From the NCBI RefSeq assembly GCF_003046175.1, contig NZ_PZZM01000001.1, forward strand, positions 1,187,001 to 1,251,000: a stretch of DNA of 64,000 nt, given 5' to 3'. Position numbers and translations under genes: made by a program. The DNA comes from Bosea sp. 124. GTDB taxonomy: Bacteria > Pseudomonadota > Alphaproteobacteria > Rhizobiales > Beijerinckiaceae. A model generated the notes under the pieces. That model was not told the origin of the DNA and made no database searches. It saw only the letters and a program-made list of their open reading frames with translations. The first letter of the stretch is position 1. Each line of letters starts with the position of its first letter. Below are positions 1 to 10,409 of the stretch, piece by piece.

Positions 1-498
1 CGGCGGCGTGACGATCTTCTTGCCGTAGGTCTTGGATTTGAGGTCGTTCCACGAGGTCGGCGCGGGCCATTTGTTCTCGTCGAAGATCTTCTTGTTGTAC
101 ATCAGGCCGGTGGCGACGAGGCCGAGGCCGACGCCCTTGTTCGACTTGAACTTCATCACCGGCGCGACGTCCTTGTAGACGGGGCCGTCGGTCAGCGTGC
201 CGCAGAAGCCGAGCGCGACAGCCTGATAGGCCGGGCCGTCATCGACGATGGCGACGTCGATCTGCTGGTTGCCCTTCTGCGCCTGAAGCTTGGCGAGGGT
301 GTCGGTCGAATTGCCGGCGACGTATTCGATCTTGACGTTGGCCTGCTTCTCGAAGGCCGGAATGACCTCCTTGCGCATGGTCTGCTCATAGGAGCCGCCA
401 TAACCGGCCACGAACATCGTCTTCTGCTGCGCCATCGCAGCGGTGCCGGCGCCCAGCGCCGTGGTGGTCAGCAGCAGTCCTACCCAAGAGAATTTCAT
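1..498 (-). CDS. ABC transporter periplasmic solute-binding protein (partial)
   Basis: This is the N-terminal 166 codons of a secreted solute-binding protein; the gene continues past the left edge. The start ATG (496-498) follows a GAGGAGGGG ribosome-binding site on the minus strand. A Sec signal peptide is clear: a short basic start, a hydrophobic stretch rich in Leu, Thr and Ala, and an AMAQ cleavage region near residue 23. The mature start (TMFVAGYGGSYEQ) and the later GLGLVATGLMYNKKIF segment resemble spermidine/putrescine-type (PotD-like, family 1) binding proteins that feed an ABC importer. The substrate cannot be read from this fragment. It is divergent from the LysR gene at 619, which probably regulates it. 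Confidence 0.8.
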   Translation of the reverse strand, partial: MKFSWVGLLLTTTALGAGTAAMAQQKTMFVAGYGGSYEQTMRKEVIPAFEKQANVKIEYVAGNSTDTLAKLQAQKGNQQIDVAIVDDGPAYQAVALGFCGTLTDGPVYKDVAPVMKFKSNKGVGLGLVATGLMYNKKIFDENKWPAPTSWNDLKSKTYGKKIVTPP

Positions 499-618
499 CG
501 ACCCCTCCTCGTTTGCGAGTGTGTGTGAAGGTTCTGCGACAGATTGTAATGGGTCAAATCGAATCATTCGCGAGAGCCATACTAAAATGTTATGTTGGGT
601 TTTTGCGGGTCGGAAGCC

Positions 619-1587
619 ATGCTGAATCCTCGACAGATCGAGGCCTTCCGGACCGTCATCGTCACCGGAGGCATCACTTCCGCCGCCCGCGCGCTCCATA
701 TCAGCCAGCCGGCCGTGACGCGTCTGATTCACGATCTGCAATACACGCTCGGGCTGACGCTTTTCGAGCGGCGCGGAACGCGGCTGGTGCCCACCAATGA
801 GGCGCTTTCGTTATACCGGGAGGTCGAGCGACAGTTCGTCGGGCTGGAGCAGATCCAGAACACGGCGCGCAATCTGCGGGAAGGGCTGTCGGGGAGCCTG
901 CGCATCGCGGCCCTGCCGACCTTCAATGTCGGCTTCCTGCCCCGCCTCGTCGCGGCCTATATGAAGGACAAGCCGGGCCTCGAGGTTGCGATCTATGGCA
1001 GCATCTCGTCGCAGGTCGTCGACTGGGTCGCCACCGGCTTCTGCGATATCGGCTTCGCCCAGTACCCGCTCGACTTTCCCAATATCGACGTCGAGGCGTT
1101 GCCCTCCGTGCCGGCCATCGCCGTGCTGCCGGAGGGCCACCGGCTGGTCGACAAGCCATTCCTGGAGCCGACGGACTTCATCGACGAGCCCTTCGTCTCG
1201 CTGGCGGGGTCGACCCAGTGGCGCTACCGGACCGACGCGCTGTTCTCGGCGGCGCGCGTCACGCGGCAGATCCGGGTCGAGACGCCGCTGTCCATGATCG
1301 CCTGTTCGCTCGTCGCCTCGGGGGCCGGGATCGGCATCGTCGACCCCTATACGGCCGTCGAGTATCGCGGCCGAGGCATCGTCACGCGCCCGTTCCGGCC
1401 GGTCGTTCACTACGACATCGGCCTGGTCTGGCCGGCCGGACGCTTCCGCTCGCCGCTCGCCCTGGGCTTCGTCGAGACGGTGCGGGCGGCGATCGAGATC
1501 ATGGCCGCAAGCGAAGCCTTGGCCCAGAGCGAAGCCTTGGCCGAAAGCGCTGGCGCCGACGCGTCAGGCCGCCTGCCTGTCCCATGA
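619..1587 (+). CDS. LysR family transcriptional regulator
   Basis: A 322-residue DNA-binding regulator. Residues about 1-60 form the winged helix-turn-helix ([13 protein letters not shown], then [20 protein letters not shown]); residues about 88-300 are the periplasmic-binding-protein-like effector domain ([20 protein letters not shown]). I chose the ATG at 619 rather than 592 because the family normally begins 3-5 residues before the first helix and a CGGAAG site precedes it. It is divergent from the binding-protein gene at 498, the classic LysR arrangement, so it probably controls that transporter. Its 3' end overlaps the convergent COG0523 gene by 24 bp. The inducer is unknown. Confidence 0.9.
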   Translation: MLNPRQIEAFRTVIVTGGITSAARALHISQPAVTRLIHDLQYTLGLTLFERRGTRLVPTNEALSLYREVERQFVGLEQIQNTARNLREGLSGSLRIAALPTFNVGFLPRLVAAYMKDKPGLEVAIYGSISSQVVDWVATGFCDIGFAQYPLDFPNIDVEALPSVPAIAVLPEGHRLVDKPFLEPTDFIDEPFVSLAGSTQWRYRTDALFSAARVTRQIRVETPLSMIACSLVASGAGIGIVDPYTAVEYRGRGIVTRPFRPVVHYDIGLVWPAGRFRSPLALGFVETVRAAIEIMAASEALAQSEALAESAGADASGRLPVP

Positions 1588-2808
1588 CGGAAACGGGTCA
1601 GCGAGCGCGAGCAGGGCTTGCGTCATGCCCGTCGCCGGGCTGCCGACGAGGCAGGCATCGAGCGCGGCGCGGATCGCGGCCTCATCCATCCCGGCCGTGC
1701 CGATGAAGACGAGTTCCTGCCGCCGGTCTCCCCAGGTCTGCGACCAGTGCCGGCGCATCAGCGCGGCGAACTCCTCCGAACGCGGCCAGCGCTCCTTCGG
1801 CACCGCCGCCCACCAGCTGCCCATGCCCTCGGTGCGCGTGATGCGGCCGGCGAGCGAATATTCGCCGACCCAGCGTGGCCGTGTCGCCAGCCAGAAATGC
1901 CCCTTGGCGCGGATCACGCCGGGCAGGCGCCTGCCCAGCAAATCGTGCAGCCTCTGCGGATGGAAGGGGCGCCGCGCCCGATAGACGAAGGAGCGGATGC
2001 CGTATTCCTCGGTCTCCGGCACATGGTCGCGGAAGCCGAAGAGCTCCTTGTGCCAGAGCGGGTGCTCCTGCGCCTTCTCCTCGCTGTAGAGCCGTGTGTC
2101 GAGCACGGTATCGAGCGGGATGCGGCCGAAATCGGCCTCGACGATGCGCGCATCGGCATTGAGGCCGCGCACGACCTGCCGGACCTTTTCGCGTTGCTCG
2201 CCCGAGACCTCGCCTGCCTTGTTGATGACGACGACATCGGCGAACTCGATCTGCTCGACCAGGAGATCGACCAGCGTGCGGGCATCGCCGTCGCCGGCGG
2301 TCTCGCCACGGTCGGCGAGGAAATCGCGGCTGTCGTAGTCGCTCAGCAGGTTGATGGCGTCGACGACGGTGACCATCGTGTCGAGGCGGGCGACGTCGTC
2401 GAGCGAGCGGTCGTCCTCGTCGCGGAAGGAGAAGGTCGCCGCGATCGGCAGCGGCTCGGCGATGCCAGTGCCTTCGATCAGCAAGTAGTCGAAGCGCTTC
2501 TCGGCAGCGAGCCGGCGAACCTCGTTGAGAAGGTCGTCGCGAAGCGTGCAGCAGATGCAGCCATTGCTCATCTCGACCAGCCGCTCATCGGTCTGCGACA
2601 GGCCGGCGCCGCCCTCGCGGACGAGATCGGCGTCGATGTTCACCTCGCTCATGTCGTTGACGATGACGGCGACACGCCTGCCCTCGCGGTTGTTGAGGAT
2701 GTGGTTGAGCAGCGTCGTCTTGCCGGCACCGAGGAAGCCCGAGAGCACGGTGACGGGCAGGCGGCGGTCGATCAGGCGGTCGGCGGGAGATTGTGCATGA
2801 GCGGGCAT
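1564..2808 (-). CDS. COG0523 / CobW-family zinc GTPase metallochaperone
   Basis: A 414-residue G3E-family P-loop GTPase. Visible motifs are the Walker [10 protein letters not shown], the CxCC metal-binding motif in NGCICC, the [11 protein letters not shown] switch region, an NKAG base-recognition motif (NKxD variant), and a C-terminal CobW_C domain. Proteins of this subfamily deliver zinc to client enzymes under zinc starvation (ZagA/ZigA type). The start at 2808 leaves a 94-bp divergent promoter region with a Zur-like box; the longer reading from 2910 would cover that operator and the aztD start, so it is rejected. The AztD neighbour supports a zinc rather than a cobalt role. A second, cobalamin-type CobW lies at 42505. 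Confidence 0.85.
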   Translation of the reverse strand: MPAHAQSPADRLIDRRLPVTVLSGFLGAGKTTLLNHILNNREGRRVAVIVNDMSEVNIDADLVREGGAGLSQTDERLVEMSNGCICCTLRDDLLNEVRRLAAEKRFDYLLIEGTGIAEPLPIAATFSFRDEDDRSLDDVARLDTMVTVVDAINLLSDYDSRDFLADRGETAGDGDARTLVDLLVEQIEFADVVVINKAGEVSGEQREKVRQVVRGLNADARIVEADFGRIPLDTVLDTRLYSEEKAQEHPLWHKELFGFRDHVPETEEYGIRSFVYRARRPFHPQRLHDLLGRRLPGVIRAKGHFWLATRPRWVGEYSLAGRITRTEGMGSWWAAVPKERWPRSEEFAALMRRHWSQTWGDRRQELVFIGTAGMDEAAIRAALDACLVGSPATGMTQALLALADPFPSWDRQAA

Positions 2809-2839
2809 CGGGTGGTCCAGTGCGTCTTGAAAAGGTATT

Positions 2840-2860
2840 TTGTTACAGTATAACATTTCA
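2840..2860. promoter_or_regulatory. Zur-type operator (candidate)
   Basis: TGTTACAGTATAACA (2841-2855) is a dyad with TGTTA/TAACA arms, and its right half extends as TAACATTTC, matching the usual alphaproteobacterial Zur half-site. It sits between the divergent starts of the COG0523 GTPase (2808) and aztD (2903), so one repressor site could control both under zinc sufficiency. The match is by eye and was not scored against a matrix. Confidence 0.65.
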
Positions 2861-2902
2861 TTTCCGTCAACCCGACACAGCCCCAGCCGCACAGGATGTT
2901 CC

Positions 2903-4210
2903 GTGACCAAGTCCCTCCGTCCCTTCGCCGTCGCGATCGGCTCGATACTCTCGCTCAGCGCGGCCCAGGCCCATGATCACGCCGTCCTGCGGGGGCGGCT
3001 GGTCTTCGCCGATCATGACAGGCCAGTGCTGCGCGTCCTCGATCTCGACAGCGGCGAGACCACCCACAGCTTCGCGGTGCCGCTGCCGAATGCCGGGCTC
3101 ACGACCGCCGAGGACGGCCGCCATGTCGTCGTGAAGACGGGCGACGAGGCCGGGACGATCCGGATTCTCGACAGCGGGCTGGTGCGCGAATCCCATGGCG
3201 ACCATGACGACATCGAGAAGCTGACGCCGCGGATGCTCGACCTCGTCGTGACCGGCGACAAGCCGGCTCATATCGTCTCGGAGCAGGGTCGGATCGCGCT
3301 GTTCTACGACGGCGACCGGCCCTGGCTGCGCAAGAGCGAGCCCAAGGTCGTCCTGCTCGATCTCGCCAGCCTGCGCGGCACGTCGCCCCCATCCGTCGTC
3401 TGGAAAAGCCCTGCGCCGCAGCACGGCATCGCCATCCCGATGGGCAAGCGCCTGCTCCTCGTCTCCGTGCCCAACCCGATCTATGCGAAGGGCGAGGATC
3501 GGAGCGCCTCGTCGCGTCCCGACGGTTTCGAGATCCTCGCCATGACGGGGAAGCCCGAGAGCTGGAAGCCGGTCTTGCGGGTCAACGATACGGCCCGGCC
3601 CGACGCCTCCTGCAGGCTGTTCCACGGCCATGCCGCCCTCAGGGACACGCATGTCTTCGGCTGCGCCGAGGGTGAGGGCGGCGGCGTCCTAGTGCTGCGG
3701 CGCGATGGACGGAACTTCGCCACGCACAAGCTGGCCTATCCGGACGGGCGACGGACCAGCACGATCAAGGGCGGCAGCGGGCGCCATCTCGTCGGCAATT
3801 ACGGGCTGACATCTCCCTATGACGCACTGCTGCGCATCGATCCGGCGGCAACGGCCCTGTCGGAGGCGGATGTTCTGGCGGTGCCGGGCGAGCAGGGCGC
3901 CTGCCAGTTCGAAGTCTCGTCCAGCGGCAGGCGGCTCGCCAATCTCACGGCGGACGGCAAGCTGCGCGTCTACGAGATCGCGCCGGCCTGGAAGGAAGTC
4001 GCCAGCTTCGACGCCGTGCCGGCTTTCGATTGCGCCTATGGCGCGAAGACGCCGACCCCGAACCTCGCGGTGATCGGCGCGAGCGCCTTCGTCAGCGACC
4101 CAACCGGCGGGCGGATTCGCGAATACCATCTCGACAGTCTCAAACAGGGGCTCGACCTGCCCGTCGACGGCAAGCCGACCGTCATCGCCGGCGGCGCTTC
4201 AGGCGGCTGA
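2903..4210 (+). CDS. aztD: zinc metallochaperone AztD-like beta-propeller protein
   Basis: A 435-residue periplasmic protein with a signal peptide (cleavage after AQA, residue 23) that leaves a mature N-terminus beginning [16 protein letters not shown], a His/Asp-rich zinc-binding start as in AztD. The rest is a repetitive beta-propeller with further histidines ([25 protein letters not shown]). AztD is known to hand zinc to the AztC binding protein of the AztABC importer. The GTG at 2903 is chosen as start because AGGA lies about 8 nt upstream and the signal peptide begins there; an ATG at 2840 would lie inside the Zur box. AztABC genes are not in the window. The zinc role is supported by the shared operator and the GTPase neighbour. 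Confidence 0.8.
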   Translation: MTKSLRPFAVAIGSILSLSAAQAHDHAVLRGRLVFADHDRPVLRVLDLDSGETTHSFAVPLPNAGLTTAEDGRHVVVKTGDEAGTIRILDSGLVRESHGDHDDIEKLTPRMLDLVVTGDKPAHIVSEQGRIALFYDGDRPWLRKSEPKVVLLDLASLRGTSPPSVVWKSPAPQHGIAIPMGKRLLLVSVPNPIYAKGEDRSASSRPDGFEILAMTGKPESWKPVLRVNDTARPDASCRLFHGHAALRDTHVFGCAEGEGGGVLVLRRDGRNFATHKLAYPDGRRTSTIKGGSGRHLVGNYGLTSPYDALLRIDPAATALSEADVLAVPGEQGACQFEVSSSGRRLANLTADGKLRVYEIAPAWKEVASFDAVPAFDCAYGAKTPTPNLAVIGASAFVSDPTGGRIREYHLDSLKQGLDLPVDGKPTVIAGGASGG

Positions 4211-4225
4211 GCGCGGAACCGCGCC

Positions 4226-4319
4226 GTCATCCCGGACAAGCCGCGAGGTGGCGCCGATCCGGGCTCCATCGTGGACTTCCGGAGCCCTCCGATGGATCCC
4301 GGGTCAAGCCCGGGATGAC
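4226..4319. repeat. palindromic repeat, GTCATCCCGG family
   Basis: A 94-bp imperfect inverted repeat bounded by GTCATCCCGG and CCGGGATGAC, lying between the 3' ends of aztD and the efflux outer-membrane gene. Related copies are at 62971-63070 and, shorter, at 13706-13745 and 33481-33526. It could act as a bidirectional terminator for the two convergent genes. Confidence 0.75.
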
Positions 4320-4347
4320 ACCTGGCTCCGAGGTAACACCGCAGACG

Positions 4348-5892
4348 TCAGTAAGCCGCGCGCGGATGCGGGCCAGTGTTCGCGTCGATGACGCGCGGCA
4401 ACTCGACCTCGACCGGCTTGTCCCAGCCGCCGCCGAGCGCCTTGTTCAGCGCGACGAAATTGGAGGTCACGGCGACGCGGCTCTGCAACAGCGTGTCCTC
4501 GGCGCTGTAGAGCGAGCGCTCGGCGTCGAGCACGTCGAGGAAGCTCGCGGCACCCGATTGATAGAGCGAGCGCGACAGCCGCGCCGCCTCGCGGAAGGAG
4601 CCCGCCGCGGCCGAGAGCTTGCCGGCGCGCACGCGCTCCTTGGACAGGTTGACCAGCGAATTCTCGACATCCTGCAGGGCGGTTAGCACGGCCAACCGGA
4701 ACGCTGCATCTGACTGGTCGCGCTGGGCCTGCGCGACCTCGACCGCCGCGCGCAATTCGCCGCCGTTGAAGATCGGCACGCTTAGTGTCGGGCCGAATGA
4801 CCAGCCGATCGAGGAGTTCTTGGCGAGATCGCCGCTCTTCAGCGCCGTGGTGGCGATGCTTCCGGTCAGGCTGACGCTCGGATAGAGCGCGGCTTCCGCC
4901 TGGCCGATATTGGCGGTCGACTGGGCGAGCTGACGCTCGGCGCGGCGGACATCGGGGCGGTTGATCAGCACATCGGCGGGGATGCCAGCCGGCGGCGTGC
5001 TGCGCGCGGATGGGATCGGCCCGCTTGCGCCGAGGATGCCGGCGAGCGCGGTCGGCGCCTCGCCGGTGAGCAGGCCGAGCTGGTGCAGGCTCTGGGCGTA
5101 GGCCGCCTCCAGCGTCGGGATGGCCGCCTCGGTTGAGGCCGCCTGGGCGGCGGCGCGCTCGACATCGAGCGCCGAGGCGGAACCGGCCGTGAATTTGTTG
5201 CGGGTGAGCTTCTCGGTCTCGCGCTGCGAGGCGGCCGTGCGGCGGGCGAGCGAGGCGCGTGCCTGCGCGCCGCGCGCCTCGATATAGTTGACGGTGACAT
5301 CACCGACGAGGGTCAGCAGCACCGCCCGCAGATCCGCGTCGGCGGCATCGCTGCCATAGGTCGCGGCCTCGACGCCACGGGCGTTCGCGCCGAAGAGATC
5401 GAGCTCCCAGCTCGCGTCCAGACCCGCCCGGTAACTGTTGAAGGTCGTGTTGCTGATCTCGGTGGCCGTGCCGGCCACGGAATTCGAACTCGAACGCGAC
5501 CGTGTGAAAGACGATGAGCCATCGACGAGCGGGAACAGCGCGCCGACCTCCTGCCTGCGCATGGCGCGGGCCTCGCGGATGCGCGCCTTGGCCGAGGCGA
5601 CGTCGAGATTGCCGGCAACGGCGCGCTCGACGATCTCGTTCAGCCGCCTGTCGCCAAGCTTCTTCCACCATTGCGAACGCTGACGCGCCTCGAGCGGCTT
5701 CTTCGTCTTCGGCGCATTGCCCCAGCTCGCCGGCAGCAGCTGGCCCGTCGCGGCATAGTCCGGCCCGACCGCGCAGCCGGCGAGAGCGACAAGGACGAGG
5801 CTGGCGCCCGCCAGGCGCGACAGGCCTGCCGCACGCGAAGCAAGCCCTGTCGCGAGGTCTTTGGCGAAAGCCGCCTTCGTCATCCGCATCAT
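4348..5892 (-). CDS. RND efflux outer-membrane factor (OprM/NodT family lipoprotein)
   Basis: A 514-residue outer-membrane channel protein. The N-terminus has a lipoprotein signal with lipobox LAGC (Cys40), followed by the family start AVGPDY. Two OEP domain repeats follow, with conserved segments GLDASWELDLFG, INRPDVRRAERQLAQSTANIG, LYPSVSLTGS and the C-terminal DVLDAERSLYSAEDTLLQSR. It should form the TolC-like exit duct for the transporter encoded just upstream, whose stop lies 4 nt before this start, so the two are translationally close. It is the last gene of the efflux operon. A TGAGGAC site precedes the chosen ATG; ATGs 3 and 9 nt inside are alternatives. Confidence 0.92.
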   Translation of the reverse strand: MMRMTKAAFAKDLATGLASRAAGLSRLAGASLVLVALAGCAVGPDYAATGQLLPASWGNAPKTKKPLEARQRSQWWKKLGDRRLNEIVERAVAGNLDVASAKARIREARAMRRQEVGALFPLVDGSSSFTRSRSSSNSVAGTATEISNTTFNSYRAGLDASWELDLFGANARGVEAATYGSDAADADLRAVLLTLVGDVTVNYIEARGAQARASLARRTAASQRETEKLTRNKFTAGSASALDVERAAAQAASTEAAIPTLEAAYAQSLHQLGLLTGEAPTALAGILGASGPIPSARSTPPAGIPADVLINRPDVRRAERQLAQSTANIGQAEAALYPSVSLTGSIATTALKSGDLAKNSSIGWSFGPTLSVPIFNGGELRAAVEVAQAQRDQSDAAFRLAVLTALQDVENSLVNLSKERVRAGKLSAAAGSFREAARLSRSLYQSGAASFLDVLDAERSLYSAEDTLLQSRVAVTSNFVALNKALGGGWDKPVEVELPRVIDANTGPHPRAAY

Positions 5893-5896
5893 GTCC

Positions 5897-8800
5897 TCAA
5901 TGCGTCCCCGCCGGTGAAGTGACGGGCGTCTCGGCGGGGGCCTTGCGCCAGCGCCGGACCGTCCTGGCCACGATCACATAAAGCAGCGGCACGAAGAACA
6001 CGCCGAGCACGGTGGCGGCGATCATGCCGCCCATCACGCCGATGCCGATGGCGTTCTGGCTGCCGGAGCCGGCGCCGGTGGCGATCGCCAGCGGCAGCAC
6101 GCCCAGCACGAAGGCAAACGAGGTCATCAGGATCGGGCGCAGGCGCTGGCGCGCCGCCTCCAGCGTCGCCTCGACCAGGGTCTTGCCGGCCGCCTCCTGC
6201 TCGATCGCGAACTCGACGATCAGGATCGCGTTCTTGGCCGCCAGCCCGATGGTCGTGAGCAATCCGACCTTGAAATAGACGTCGTTGGTCTGGCCGAACA
6301 TCGTCGCCGCCGCGAGCGCCCCAAAAATGCCGATTGGCACCGAGAGCATGACCGCAAACGGGATCGACCAGCTCTCGTAGAGCGCCGCGAGGCAGAGGAA
6401 GACGACAAGCATCGAGAGCGCGTAGAGCGCCGCCGCCTGGCTACCCGAGAGCCGCTCCTGATAGGACAGGCCGGTCCATTCGTGGCCGAAGCCGGTCGGC
6501 ATCTGCTTCATCAGCGCGTCGATCTCGTCCATGGCGGCACCGGAGCTGACGCCGGCAGCAGCAGCGCCCTGCATCTGCACCGCAGACGAACCATTGTAGC
6601 GTTCCAGCCGCGGCGAGCCATAGGTCCAGCGACCGGATGCGAAGGCCGAGAACGGCACCATCGCGCCGCCGGCATTTCGGACGAACCAGTTTCCGACATG
6701 CTCGGGCTGCATGCGGAACGGAGCATCGGCCTGGACATAGACCGATTTCACACGGCCGCGGTCGATGAAATCGTTGACATAGGCCGAGCCCCAGGCAGCC
6801 GAGAGCGTCGTGTTGACGTCGCCCAGCGACAGCGTCAGCGCACTCGCCTTCTCCTGGTCGATCTCGATCGAATATTGCGGCGTGTCCTCCTGGCCGTTCG
6901 GGCGCGTGCCCGACAGGCTGGGGCTCTTGGCCGCGAGCGCGAGGAGCTGGTTGCGGGTCTCCATCAGCTTGGCGTGACCCGCGCCGGCAATGTCCTGCAG
7001 GTAGAAATCGAAGCCCGCCGTGTTGCCGAAGCCCTGGATCGCGGGCGGGGCGAGCGCGAAGACCATACCGTCCTTGATCGCGCGGAAGGCGCCCATGGCG
7101 CGCCCGGCGACGGCCTGCGCGGTCGCCTGCTTGCCGACACGCTCCTCGAAGGGCTTCAGCCGGACGAAGGCGAGGCCGACATTCTGGCCCTCGCCGCCGA
7201 AGCCGAAACCGGCGACGGTCAGCACGCCTTCGACGAGATCCTTCTCGTTCTCGCGGTAATGCGCCGCGACCTGATCGAGCACACGCAGGGTGCGATCCTG
7301 CGTCGCGCCGACCGGCATCTGGACGCTGGTCAGGAGGATGCCCTGATCCTCGTTGGGGATGAAGGAACTCGGCAGCCTATAAAACAGATAGGCCATGCTG
7401 CCGCCGATCACGAAGAAGACCAGCATGAAGCGCAACGGCCTGGCGATCATGCCCGCTGCACCGTTGCGATAGCCATTGGTGGTGCGCTCGAAGGTGCGGT
7501 TGAACCAGCCGAAGACGCCTTTCTGCCTGGCATCGTGATGTGTCGGCTTGAGCAGGGTCGCGCAGAGCGCCGGCGTCAGCACCAGCGCGACGACGACCGA
7601 CAGCATCATCGCCGTGACGATGGTCACAGAGAACTGGCGGTAGATGATGCCGACCGAACCGCCGAAGAACGCCATCGGCACGAACACCGCCGACAGCACG
7701 GTGGCGATGCCGACCAGCGCGCCGGTGATCTCGCTCATCGACTTGATGGTCGCTTCCTTGGGGGAGAGGTGCTCTTCCTCCATGACGCGCTCGACATTCT
7801 CGACGACGACGATGGCGTCGTCGACGAGCAGGCCGATGGCGAGGACCATCGCGAACATGGTCAGCGTGTTGATCGAGTAGCCGGCGACCGAGAGCACGCC
7901 GAAGGTGCCGAGCAGCACGACCGGCACGGCGAGCATCGGGATGATGGTGGCGCGCCAGTTCTGCAGGAAGACGTACATCACGATGAAGACGAGGATGATC
8001 GCCTCGAACAGCGTGTGCACGACCTTCTCGATCGAAAGCGTGACGAAGGGCGTGGTGTCGTAGGGATAGACGACCTCGACGCCCTCGGGCAGCGTGGGCT
8101 TGAGCCGCTCGATCGTCGCCTTGACGCCCTTGGCGGTGTCGATGGCGTTGGCGCCGGTCGCGAGGCTGATCGCGAGGCCGGTCGTCGGCTGGCCGTTATA
8201 GCGCGTGGAGGTCCGGTAGTCCCTCGCCCCGAGCTCGACGCGCGCGACGTCGTTGAGCCGGACGATCGAGCCCGACGAACCGCTCTTCAGGATGATGTTC
8301 TCGAATTGCTGGACGGTCTGCAGGCGGCTCAGCGCGGTGACCGTGGCGTTGAGCTGCTGGCCCGTGACCTGCGGCAGGCCGCCGAGCTGACCGGCCGAGA
8401 CTTGCGTGTTTTGAGCCTGGATCGCGGCCGTCACATCGCTCGGCATCAGCGAATATTTTTCGAGCCGGGCGGGATCGAGCCAGATCCGCATCGCATAGCC
8501 GGAGCCGAAGATCTGGGTGGAGCCGACGCCGGCGACGCGCTTGAGCGTATCGTTCAGGGTCGAGTCGACGTAATCGGCGAGGTCGGTCGTGTTCATGCGA
8601 CCGTCCTTCGAAACAAAGGCGGCGACCATCAGGAAGCCGTTCGAGGATTTCGAGACGGTGATGCCAGTGCTCTGCACCGTCTGGGGCAACTGCGCGGTGA
8701 CGAGCTGCAGCTTGTTTTGCACCTGCATCTGCGCGACATCGGGATTGGCCGCGCTGGTGAAGGTCAGCGTGATCGAGGCGTTGCCGGACGCGGTCGATGT

Positions 8801-9043
8801 CGCCGTCATGTATTGCAGGTTGTCGACGCCGGTCATGCCCTGCTCGATGACTTTGGTCACCGAGTTCTCGACCGTCTGCGCATCGGCGCCCGGGTAGTTG
8901 GCGCTGATGACCACGGTCGTCGGCGCGATCTGCGGATATTGCGAGATCGGCAGCGTGCGCAGCGCGAGCAGGCCGGCCAGCATGATGACGATGGCCACGA
9001 CCCAGGCAAAGATCGGGCGTTCGATGAAAAAGCGCGAGAGCAT
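5897..9043 (-). CDS. RND multidrug efflux transporter (HAE1/AcrB-MexB type)
   Basis: A 1048-residue inner-membrane proton/drug antiporter of full family length. It begins [20 protein letters not shown] (first membrane helix) and has two six-helix bundles with large periplasmic loops. The proton-relay aspartates are visible as [14 protein letters not shown] (Asp408 and Asp409) in helix 4, and the duplicated second half has [11 protein letters not shown]. The segment FIPNEDQG near residue 560 is typical of hydrophobe/amphiphile exporters. It sits between the fusion-protein gene (18-nt gap) and the outer-membrane factor, so the operon encodes a complete tripartite pump. Substrates are not predictable; the local TetR gene is the likely repressor. 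Confidence 0.95.
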   Translation of the reverse strand: MLSRFFIERPIFAWVVAIVIMLAGLLALRTLPISQYPQIAPTTVVISANYPGADAQTVENSVTKVIEQGMTGVDNLQYMTATSTASGNASITLTFTSAANPDVAQMQVQNKLQLVTAQLPQTVQSTGITVSKSSNGFLMVAAFVSKDGRMNTTDLADYVDSTLNDTLKRVAGVGSTQIFGSGYAMRIWLDPARLEKYSLMPSDVTAAIQAQNTQVSAGQLGGLPQVTGQQLNATVTALSRLQTVQQFENIILKSGSSGSIVRLNDVARVELGARDYRTSTRYNGQPTTGLAISLATGANAIDTAKGVKATIERLKPTLPEGVEVVYPYDTTPFVTLSIEKVVHTLFEAIILVFIVMYVFLQNWRATIIPMLAVPVVLLGTFGVLSVAGYSINTLTMFAMVLAIGLLVDDAIVVVENVERVMEEEHLSPKEATIKSMSEITGALVGIATVLSAVFVPMAFFGGSVGIIYRQFSVTIVTAMMLSVVVALVLTPALCATLLKPTHHDARQKGVFGWFNRTFERTTNGYRNGAAGMIARPLRFMLVFFVIGGSMAYLFYRLPSSFIPNEDQGILLTSVQMPVGATQDRTLRVLDQVAAHYRENEKDLVEGVLTVAGFGFGGEGQNVGLAFVRLKPFEERVGKQATAQAVAGRAMGAFRAIKDGMVFALAPPAIQGFGNTAGFDFYLQDIAGAGHAKLMETRNQLLALAAKSPSLSGTRPNGQEDTPQYSIEIDQEKASALTLSLGDVNTTLSAAWGSAYVNDFIDRGRVKSVYVQADAPFRMQPEHVGNWFVRNAGGAMVPFSAFASGRWTYGSPRLERYNGSSAVQMQGAAAAGVSSGAAMDEIDALMKQMPTGFGHEWTGLSYQERLSGSQAAALYALSMLVVFLCLAALYESWSIPFAVMLSVPIGIFGALAAATMFGQTNDVYFKVGLLTTIGLAAKNAILIVEFAIEQEAAGKTLVEATLEAARQRLRPILMTSFAFVLGVLPLAIATGAGSGSQNAIGIGVMGGMIAATVLGVFFVPLLYVIVARTVRRWRKAPAETPVTSPAGTH

Positions 9044-9061
9044 GGCGTCCGTTCTCGGCGT

Positions 9062-10321
9062 TCAGTTCTTGGCGGCCGGGCCGACGCCCGACGAAGAACC
9101 GAGCGAGGAGCCAAGCGGGGAGCCAAGAAAGGCTTGGCGGTTCGCCGATTTGAGTTCGCCGCTGGCCTCGTCGATCGTCACCTCGTTGCCGGTGACGGTC
9201 TGGCCCGGGCGCACGAGCTGCCCGCCCTCGACGATGATGCGCTCGCCATCCTTGACCCCTCTTTCGACGAGCCAGTTGTTGCCGACGCTGCGCGAGGTCG
9301 CAACGACGCGCTCCTCGACCTTGCCGTCCGCGCCGACGAACTTCGCCGTCGCCTCGCCGCGGGTGTTGCGACCGACGGCGCGTTGCGGCACCAGGAAGCT
9401 GTTCTCGGCGATGCCCTCCTGGGTCACGGCGCGCACGAACATGCCGGGCAGGAGCAGCCGGTCCGGATTCGCGAATTCGGCCCGCACGGTGAAGGTGCCG
9501 GTGGTCTGGTCGATATTCGCCTCGGCGAATTCGAGCCGGCCGGACTGGTCGTATTCGCGCCCCGTCTCGAGCTTGAGCTTCACGGCGACGTTGGGACCGC
9601 TCAGCTTGAGGCGGCCTTCGGCGACGGCGCTGCGGAACTTCAGCAGGTTCGCGCTCGACTGGATGACATCGACATTGATCGGATCGAGCTGGCGGATCGT
9701 CGTCAGCGCCGTGGTCTGGCTCGCCGTCACCAGCGCGCCCGGCGTCAGCGTCGAGCGATCGACCCGTCCGCCGATCGGTGCGGTGACCCTGGTGAAGCCG
9801 AGATTGATCCGCGCCGTCTCGAGGCTCGCCCTGGCGGATGCGACATCGGCTTGCGCCTGCGCCAGGGCGGCGTTGGCGTCGTCATTGTCCTGCTTGCTGA
9901 TGGCGTTCTGGCGGATCAGATCGCGATAGCGGTCGACCTTGGCCTGGGCGCTCGGCACCGCGGCCTCGGCCCGCGCCAGCGTCGCCACGGCGCTGTCGAG
10001 TGCCGCCTGATAGGGCGCCGGGTCGATCTCGTAGAGCAGGTCGCCGGCCTTGACCTCGCTGCCCTCGCGGAACAGGCGCGACTTGATCAGCCCGCCGACC
10101 TGCGGGCGCACCTCGGCGACGAGGCTGGCGGCGACACGCCCGGGTAGCTCGGCCGTAATCGCGACCGGCTGCGGACGCAGCACCACGACACTGACCTGGG
10201 CCTGGGGCTGCGGCGGCGGAGCGGCAGCCTTCTCGCTGTTGCAGCCGGCCAGCCCCACACCGAGCAAGGTGCATCCCCCGAGCAGGAGGCGCCGGAGATG
10301 GTTGGCTTGCGTGGTCGGCAT
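9062..10321 (-). CDS. RND efflux membrane-fusion lipoprotein (AcrA/MexA type)
   Basis: A 419-residue periplasmic adaptor, first gene of the efflux operon. The signal ends in lipobox LAGC (Cys27), indicating a lipoprotein. Barrel-sandwich and alpha-hairpin segments are recognisable (ITAELPGRVAASLVAEVRPQV, GDLLYEIDPAPYQAAL, and a long coiled coil at about residues 90-150), then beta-barrel and membrane-proximal domains. The ATG at 10321 is preferred because GGGGCG lies just upstream; an in-frame ATG at 10333 would add four residues and touch the palindromic operator. The C-terminus is a low-complexity Gly/Ser tail. The divergent TetR gene starts 88 bp away. Confidence 0.92.
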   Translation of the reverse strand: MPTTQANHLRRLLLGGCTLLGVGLAGCNSEKAAAPPPQPQAQVSVVVLRPQPVAITAELPGRVAASLVAEVRPQVGGLIKSRLFREGSEVKAGDLLYEIDPAPYQAALDSAVATLARAEAAVPSAQAKVDRYRDLIRQNAISKQDNDDANAALAQAQADVASARASLETARINLGFTRVTAPIGGRVDRSTLTPGALVTASQTTALTTIRQLDPINVDVIQSSANLLKFRSAVAEGRLKLSGPNVAVKLKLETGREYDQSGRLEFAEANIDQTTGTFTVRAEFANPDRLLLPGMFVRAVTQEGIAENSFLVPQRAVGRNTRGEATAKFVGADGKVEERVVATSRSVGNNWLVERGVKDGERIIVEGGQLVRPGQTVTGNEVTIDEASGELKSANRQAFLGSPLGSSLGSSSGVGPAAKN

Positions 10322-10332
10322 CTGACGCCCCA

Positions 10333-10356
10333 TTAGGAAACTGTCGAGTTTCTTAA
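10333..10356. promoter_or_regulatory. palindromic operator candidate for the efflux TetR repressor
   Basis: GAAACTGTCGAGTTTC (10337-10352) is a perfect 6-bp inverted repeat around 4 bp, flanked outside by TTA and TAA so the dyad reaches 24 bp with one mismatched pair. It lies in the divergent region between the fusion-protein gene and the tetR gene, where a TetR dimer repressing both would bind. Confidence 0.6.
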
Positions 10357-10409
10357 CGCTTGATTTCTGCCCCTGTCAAACGTCATGATGTTTCCAGGGG
10401 TAACTGCCA

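Noticed and set aside
2809..2910. Longer form of the COG0523 GTPase starting at 2910
   Set aside because: It would cover the Zur-like box and the aztD start; the conserved part begins after the ATG at 2808.
6482..10147. Very long plus-strand open frame (1221 codons) opposite the efflux operon
   Set aside because: It is antisense to three clearly recognised genes, spans their boundaries, and its translation is charged and low-complexity (Arg/Asp/Gly rich), as expected for the complementary frame of GC-rich coding DNA.
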